Source of the DNA: Nocardioides kribbensis
GTDB taxonomy: Bacteria > Actinomycetota > Actinomycetes > Propionibacteriales > Nocardioidaceae
Reading direction: 5' to 3'
DNA length: 37,929 bases
Assembly: GCF_015070375.1 (NCBI RefSeq)
Contig: NZ_JADCLL010000011.1
Coordinates: 1-37,929 of the forward strand
Each line of letters starts with the position of its first letter. Positions within the stretch are counted from its first letter, which is position 1. The translations under genes were made by a program, and so were the position numbers. This document shows, one piece after another, positions 36,507-37,929 of this stretch. Under the pieces are notes generated by a model that did no database searches, was not told the DNA's origin, and saw only the letters and a list, made by a program, of their open reading frames with translations.

Positions 36507-37929
36507 CTACGGCGTGCCGGGGGCGCGCAGCAGGGCCATGAACATCGCGTCGGTCTCGTGGCGGTGGGGCCACAGCTGCAGCGTGCCGGGCAGGGGCCCG
36601 GCCGCGTCGACGACCTGCGGGAGCTGCGCGGCGAGGTCCTCCAGCACCACCCCCGGACGCTGGGCCAGGACCGAGGAGACCACCTCGGCGGTCTCGGCGA
36701 GGATCGGCGAGCAGGTGGCGTAGAGCACCACGCCTCCGGGACGCACCAGGTCGAGGGCCGAGGTCACCAGCGCGCGCTGGAGCAGCACGAGGGTCAGCAG
36801 GTCGTCGGGGCGGCGGCGCCAGCGCGCCTCGGGACGCCGGCGCAGCGCCCCGAGCCCGGTGCAGGGTGCGTCGACCAGCACCCGGTCGAAGGAGCCGTGG
36901 CGCCACGGCGGGGCCGTGCCGTCGGCCGTCACCACGCCGAGCACCCCGTCGGCACCGCGCAGGGCGCGCGCCACCAGCCGGGCGCGGTGGGGCTGCCGCT
37001 CCCCCGCCACCAGCGCGGCGCCACGCCGGGACGCCAGGGCGGCCAGCAGGGCCGCCTTGCCGCCAGGACCGGCGCACAGGTCGAGCCAGCGCTCGTCGGG
37101 GCCCTCGAGGGGTGCCTGCGCGAGGGCCTCGGCGACCAGCTGGGAGCCCTCGTCCTGCACCCCGGCGCGCCCCTCGGCGACCGCCGCCACCTCACCCGGG
37201 TCGCCGCCCTCCAGCATCACGCCGTACGGCGAGAGCCGGGTCGGCGTGCCGGGCAGCTCGTCGCGGGTCGAGCGACCCGGGCGCGCGACCAGCGTGACCC
37301 GCGGCGCCACGTTGTCGGCCGCGAGCAGGTCCGGCAGCTCGCCCGCGGCCTCTCCCAGGGCACGGCGCAGTGCGGCCACCACCCAGGTGGGGTGGCTCCA
37401 CGCGATGGAGGCCTGCTTGTCGTCGCTCGCGGCACGGGGCGCGAGCTCGGCGACCCACGCCTCGAGGTCGCGCTGGGCGACCTTGCGCAGCACGGCGTTG
37501 CTGAAGTTGCCGGCGCCGTGGCTGACCTTGCCGCGCACCAGGTCGACCGTGGAGCTGATCGCGGCGTGGTCGGGCACCCGCATCGACAGCAGCTGGTGCA
37601 CCCCCAGTCGCAGGGCGTCGAGCACCTTGGCCTCGATCTTGCGCAACGGCCGGTCGGCGCAGGCGGCGATGACGGCGTCGTAGGTGCCCTGGCGGCGGAT
37701 CGTGCCCGAGACCAGCTCGGTGGTGAAGGCGGCGTCGCGGCCGCTGAGACCGGCCTCGCGCAGGACACCGGGCAGCACCAGGTTGGCGTAGGCGTCGTCG
37801 ACGCGCACGGCCTTGAGCACCTCGAGCGCCGCCAGGCGCGCCGGGTCGGCCCGCACCTGCCCCCCGGCCGGCCGCCGCGCGGGCGGACGCCGCCCCGGGG
37901 CCGCGCCGCCCGCCGCGCGCCGGTCGGCC
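36507..37929 (-). CDS. rsmB: rRNA cytosine-C5 methyltransferase RsmB (5' end probably beyond window)
   Basis: Methylates a cytosine of 16S rRNA (C967 in E. coli) using S-adenosylmethionine. The N-terminal NusB-like RNA-binding domain (ALEVLKAVRVDDAYANLVLP, VLDALRLGVHQLLSM) is followed by the Rossmann methyltransferase with WLDLCAGPGGKAALLAAL. The two cysteines are in VDAPCTGLGALRRRPEARW and LYATCSP. From the GTG at 37856 it has 449 residues. The frame stays open to the right edge and encodes an Ala/Arg/Pro-rich stretch typical of the N-terminal extension in actinobacterial RsmB, so the gene is listed as partial. 37856 is the fallback start. Confidence 0.93.
   Translation of the reverse strand, partial: ADRRAAGGAAPGRRPPARRPAGGQVRADPARLAALEVLKAVRVDDAYANLVLPGVLREAGLSGRDAAFTTELVSGTIRRQGTYDAVIAACADRPLRKIEAKVLDALRLGVHQLLSMRVPDHAAISSTVDLVRGKVSHGAGNFSNAVLRKVAQRDLEAWVAELAPRAASDDKQASIAWSHPTWVVAALRRALGEAAGELPDLLAADNVAPRVTLVARPGRSTRDELPGTPTRLSPYGVMLEGGDPGEVAAVAEGRAGVQDEGSQLVAEALAQAPLEGPDERWLDLCAGPGGKAALLAALASRRGAALVAGERQPHRARLVARALRGADGVLGVVTADGTAPPWRHGSFDRVLVDAPCTGLGALRRRPEARWRRRPDDLLTLVLLQRALVTSALDLVRPGGVVLYATCSPILAETAEVVSSVLAQRPGVVLEDLAAQLPQVVDAAGPLPGTLQLWPHRHETDAMFMALLRAPGTP

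Overview
The window is chromosomal DNA from a high-GC actinobacterium. The 5' end of a 16S rRNA gene at the left edge reads like Nocardioides or a close relative within the Nocardioidaceae. That genus call comes from recalled 16S sequence and was not checked by alignment. Gene content agrees with it: actinobacterial ArgF and ArgG variants, the hisE-hisG-PH-protein trio also seen in mycobacteria, a RibM-containing riboflavin operon, and frequent leaderless genes. Nearly every gene is a housekeeping or metabolic gene. I see no phage, insertion sequence, CRISPR array or tRNA gene.

Layout, left to right. 1-522: 16S rRNA 5' end, leader and tandem rrn promoters (minus strand). 523-11036: a minus-strand arginine cluster, transcribed argC, ACT-domain gene, argJ, argB, argD, argF, argR, argG, Nudix gene, argH, then a 3-methyladenine glycosylase gene. 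Most junctions are 1-4 nt stop/start overlaps. A composite ARG-box/promoter sits directly before argC. 11037-11531: an intergenic stretch with degenerate tandem palindromic repeats and the pheT terminator. 11532-19038: pheS-pheT, an orphan PAS histidine kinase, a SpoU-type RNA methyltransferase, and infC-rpmI-rplT with a long leader that contains an intrinsic terminator (minus). 19039-19572: SseB-family protein (minus). 19726-23592: plus-strand alkanesulfonate operon ssuC-ssuB-ssuA-ssuD. 23685-25730: plus-strand membrane protein, P-loop kinase and aldose epimerase. 25765-27444: minus-strand hisE-hisG-PH membrane protein. 27576-32192: minus-strand riboflavin operon ribD-ribE-ribM-ribAB-ribH behind an FMN riboswitch. 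32388-33581: rpe and a DinB/maleylpyruvate-isomerase-like protein (minus). 33654-37929: recQ, a stand-alone LigD-type primase-polymerase, and rsmB running off the right edge (minus).

How the genes work together. The arginine cluster encodes the recycling (ArgJ) route from glutamate to arginine plus its repressor ArgR, missing only the carbamoyl-phosphate step. The riboflavin operon can both make and import riboflavin, which feeds FMN, the cofactor that SsuD needs in reduced form; no SsuE reductase is present here. The most interesting candidate is the small ACT-domain protein encoded between argC and argJ. It resembles the COG3603/CASTOR-type ACT family and carries a basic low-complexity tail, which makes it a plausible arginine- or amino-acid-sensing partner of the pathway. 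Other points worth checking are the ARG-box/leaderless argC promoter, the infC leader attenuator, the atypical carbamoyl-phosphate loop of ArgF, the repeat arrays at 11.2 and 25.8 kb, and non-canonical AUC and CTG starts.
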